A DNA stretch of 64,000 nucleotides from NCBI GenBank assembly GCA_039720395.1, contig CM077832.1, forward strand, positions 27,329,763 through 27,393,762, in the 5' to 3' direction. Numbering within the stretch: position 1 is the first letter of the stretch; each line of letters opens with the position of its first letter. This document shows, piece after piece, positions 60,872-64,000 of the stretch. The notes under the pieces were generated by a model. It worked only from the letters and a program-made list of their open reading frames with translations. It was not told where the DNA came from and searched no databases. Origin of the DNA: Liquidambar formosana (lineage: Eukaryota; Streptophyta; Magnoliopsida; Saxifragales; Altingiaceae). The translations under genes and the position numbers were made by a program.

Positions 60872-62158
60872 ATGGAAGCCTTGGATGGGTTCTTAAGAGG
60901 GTTTTTGGCAGTCATGCCTGCCAAAGACAAAACTGAGTTTAAGCGCTTCAGCTTGGAACCATTACTCTCCATAAGGCACATGAAGCTCGAGACGACTCTT
61001 CTCACTGCGGCTACATACTTCTGGGATCCTCAACTCCATGTCTTTCGATTCAATTATGAAGAATTATGCCCAACCATGGAGGAATTCAGTGCTTTATTTG
61101 GAGTTTCACCCGCAGGGCCATTCATCCTTCCTACACCTCGTTCTGATTACCTTGCTTCCTTCTTGGATTTTCTTGGCATTCCCCAAAGGGACGCAACGAT
61201 CTTTGTCAAGGACTATATGGTGGACTTAATGAAGTTAGCAACCTCATTCTTGGCTCATGATAGCGAAGGTACTCTGACTTTCACCCCTCAAATTCAGCGT
61301 GCACTCGCTTTCTGTTTAATTGGTCGCTTTCTCATCTCCACCGGCACTCTTCAAGCCCCTGTTCAAATATGTGAGTTGGTTGCCCCTCTTCTCAAGCGAC
61401 ATAACATCATTCCCTTGGTATTAGCTGAAACCTTGAATGGTTTAGATAAAGTTCATGGCAACCCCAAAGCGCCTTTAGAAGGTAGCCCCTTTTTACTGCA
61501 AATGTGGCTGCTCGAGCGCTTGAATTTTCTATCTCCCACCACTATCAATCCATACAAGCCCCAGCACTTCTGTCTGCGCCGAGTTGAACTCCCTGGGCCA
61601 TTCTCTTTAAGAGATTGGTTTGGTTTTTTCCAAACGCTGTCATGGCGGAACATCAAATGGTACGTCTTCACATGGGGGTGTAAAGAGCAGGTACTTTTTC
61701 AAACCTCGGGGTGTGCTTTTGTCAAACTCATAGGACTGAGATCAACTTCCTTCTATTAGACTTCGAGAATTCTTCGCCAGATGGGCGCCATGCAAACCAT
61801 ACCGTCCTTAACAGGACCTTGTTGCTCTGTGGAACCTGTCGGTCTTACTATAATCAAGTGGGCGAGGACTCGCTGGCCTACAAACCTGAAATTGACTCGG
61901 ATTGCCAACACTAAAGGACCTTTCGAGATGAGTAGAGAATATAAGCAATGGTTGAAGGATGATTTGGGCGAAAGGGAGACTTCTCGTCGAGAAAGAATTT
62001 ATGACCTTATCAAGGACACGAGACTTGGACTCTGCAGAAAAGACATTCTTGAGGCAGTAGAGGCATCCCATAACCATAACTTGCGAAAGAAAAGAAGACT
62101 TGATAGAGAAAGACAGAAGACAAACAAAATGACTCTGAAGAAACTCAAGAGGACTTAA
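60872..62158 (+). pseudogene. Antisense gene B (DUF7745/PMD-like, 428 codons), copy O
   Basis: The same protein as the gene at 49698-50984 and the same length of 1287 nt. Here the arginine codon lost in copy I is intact, but a TAG at 61757-61759 replaces a tryptophan codon of copy I. The frame continues unbroken to the basic tail (R-K-K-R-R-L, K-K-L-K-R-T). An in-frame open stretch extends upstream to 60737, but the TATA box at 60817 makes the start at 60872 the better choice. It converges on the pol remnant at 62473 across a T-rich spacer. Confidence 0.8.
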
Positions 62159-62472
62159 AGACTCAAGGAATAGAATATCTATGGCATGTCAATAGTTCTT
62201 TTACTTAACACCAATAAATTGTTATGTCAAACAATTAGTTTTAAATAAATTGCCAATGATAATCTACTTTCGAGATTTCTGTGATTGTGTTGTTTGGACC
62301 GCACCCAATGTAACTTTATGGGCTGCCTACATATCCCCGTTTTTTCTCTCTTTTTCTTCTTTTTTTTTCTTTTTTTTTTTCTTTTTTTTTCTTTTGGGGA
62401 ATCAGGTCCTCGTAGTTCAAATGCCTTAACTTTTGCCTAGGCCGCCTTTACAGGTTTTCAACCTAGCAGGCC
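62159..62472. other. Convergent spacer with T-rich tract, copy O
   Basis: The inverted homologue of 49359-49697, with a T-rich, C-interrupted run at about 62340-62396. No gene is present. Confidence 0.65.
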
Positions 62473-64000
62473 TTATACATAATACTTCTTTAATTGATCC
62501 AAATTGGTAGGACGAGCAAACTCGATCCCATCCAAATCCATAAGTCGAACAGCCCCTGCTGGCAATATCTCCTTGATGACGTACGGTCCACCCCAACTCG
62601 GTTTGAACTTTCCTCGCGGATCGAAAATTGGAGCTCGGATCTCTTTCAACACTAAATCCCCTTTCTTTAAGCCTCTGTCTTTGACATGTTTGTTGAGTGC
62701 CCTCGCGACTCTTCTCTGGTACCCTTGCACATGGTAGAGAGCCCTCAATCGCCTTTCATCTAGCAATGCCAACTCATCATAACGACCTTTGATCCAGTCC
62801 ACCTCTGCCAGCTGACTTTCCACAACAACCCTTAACGAAGGAACTTCCAATTCCACTGGTAGAACAGCCTCCATTCCATACACTAAAGCATACGGCGTAG
62901 CCCCTGTTGACGATCTGACTGACGTTCTGTACCCCCACAATGCCAATGGTAGCTTCTCATGCCAATCAGTGTACGTGTCAGCCGTTTCTTGATATTCTTG
63001 TTGGCGGCTTCCACCGCGTCGTTTATTTGTGGGCGATACGGGGACAACAAGTGGTGAACGATCTTGTACTTCTGCAAGAGTTCTTTGGTCTCCTTCTGGA
63101 AATGCTGACCGTTATCTGAAATGACCTCATGCAGTACCCCATATCGGTAGATAATGTTGAGCTGTATGACCTGTGCCACCTTTTTAGCATTCAAAACTTT
63201 GAAGGAAGCTGCTTCCACCCACTTGGTAAAGTAATCGATGGCTACCAAAATGTATTCATGACCATTGGATGCCTTCGGCTTAATCTGTCCGATGATATCT
63301 ATTCCACATACTGCAAACGGCCATGGGGTTGACATGCTTGTTAGGGGCATGGAGGGCAAGTGTTGTCCGTTGGCGAAGAGTTGACACTTATGACACTTCT
63401 TGACGTGGGCGTAGCAATCCCTTTCCATTGTAGACCAGTAATACCCTAGTCTCATGATCTTCTTAGCCAACATGTATCCATTCATATGCGGAGCCCCCAC
63501 TCCTTCATGGATTTCTTCGATGAGTTTTCTGGCTTCTTCCTCCGTGACACACAGCAAGTGAATTCTGTCGTAAGACCTCCGATACAGTTTTCCTCCGCAT
63601 ACCACATAATGGCTTGCCAATCTTCTCAGTGTTCGCCTATCCACGCAAGATGCTTCCTTTGGATATTCCCTTTCCTCGATGAGCTTTCTTATGTCATAAA
63701 ACCAAGGGTGGTTATCGGTTATCTCCCCTTCTCGAATGGAACAGTAATAAACAGGTTTCTCTCTGCATTCGATCACGAGTGGCTTCACATTTCCCGCTTC
63801 TGGTATTTCCACATTGAAGCTAGAGTTGCTAAGGCATCAGCGAACTGATTCTTATTTCTTGACAAGTAATTGAACTCGATCTCCGTGAACTCTTTGGTCA
63901 GTGCTTCCAAATAGGCATGATAGGGCAACAGCTTCTCATCGCGAGTTTTCCACTCCCCTTTTATCTGACAGATTATCAATGCTGAATCTCTTAACACCTC
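62473..64000 (-). pseudogene. Tat pol, C-terminal part, outer copy O (runs off the window)
   Basis: On the minus strand it reads from the end of the second RNase H (D-S-A-L-I-I-C-Q, N-Q-F-A-D-A-L-A) through the integrase zinc finger (H-M-N-G-Y...C-H-K-C-Q), the catalytic core (C-G-I-D-I-I-G, S-D-N-G-Q-H-F) and the C-terminal region to the stop at 62473. Relative to copy I there is a one-base loss near 63810 and a 13-base deletion near 62985, which removes residues beyond the catalytic glutamate and shifts the frame. The gag, protease and reverse-transcriptase parts and the 5' LTR lie beyond 64000. Confidence 0.9.

Overview
The window is a transposon-dense block of a flowering-plant (probably eudicot) nuclear genome. 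The evidence is AT-rich sequence, spliced genes with GT-AG introns, plant-type Ty3/gypsy (Tat lineage) and Ty1/copia LTR retrotransposons, hAT and LINE relics, and fragments of two plant medium-chain dehydrogenase genes. No bacterial-type operon, tRNA, rRNA or CRISPR array was seen, and I found no clearly intact host gene. The species cannot be named from the sequence alone. Region 1-9400 is a stack of LTR sequence: the end of a copia element and its LTR (108-1779), sitting in the remnant of a Tat-like LTR (1780-4187), which abuts the 3' untranslated region and 3' LTR (4188-9318) of a first Tat-family element (copy L). Copy L in turn cuts an inverted copia LTR fragment (9319-9400). Region 9400-24043 holds older material: a hAT N-terminal relic, a 770-bp foldback element, a solo LTR with a perfect 5-bp target duplication (13393-15879), a LINE ORF1 (DUF4283) relic, a small hAT-like MITE, minus-strand exons of a PIG3-type quinone oxidoreductase with an exon of a different dehydrogenase between them, and a decayed hAT (RICESLEEPER-type) transposase. 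Region 24044-64000 is one nested structure. An outer Tat element on the minus strand (copy O; 3' LTR at 24044-27056, 5' end beyond the window) is split by a copia element (32076-60444, target duplication GTAAT). The copia 3' LTR is itself split by a complete second copy of the same Tat family (copy I, 39219-59000, target duplication GATAT). The Tat family is the most interesting content. Each copy carries gag-pol in a single frame and, antisense to it between pol and the 3' LTR, two further protein genes: a single-exon gene of 428 codons (DUF7745/plant-mobile-domain-like) and a seven-exon gene of 568 codons with a plant mobile domain (PMD). Exon lengths are identical in copies O and I, although each gene has at least one nonsense codon in each copy. 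A roughly 80-bp GC-rich inverted-repeat module that can be drawn as a four-way cloverleaf lies upstream of all three promoters of the element (LTR, first and second antisense gene). A diverged version of the same design sits at the matching place of the solo LTR. Further hairpins occur in U5, in intron 1 of the PMD gene and in the tandem arrays of the 3' untranslated region. Most stop codons in the inner element can be explained by single C-to-T or G-to-A transitions, as expected for methylated, silenced copies. All alignments, counts and splice sites here were made by eye.
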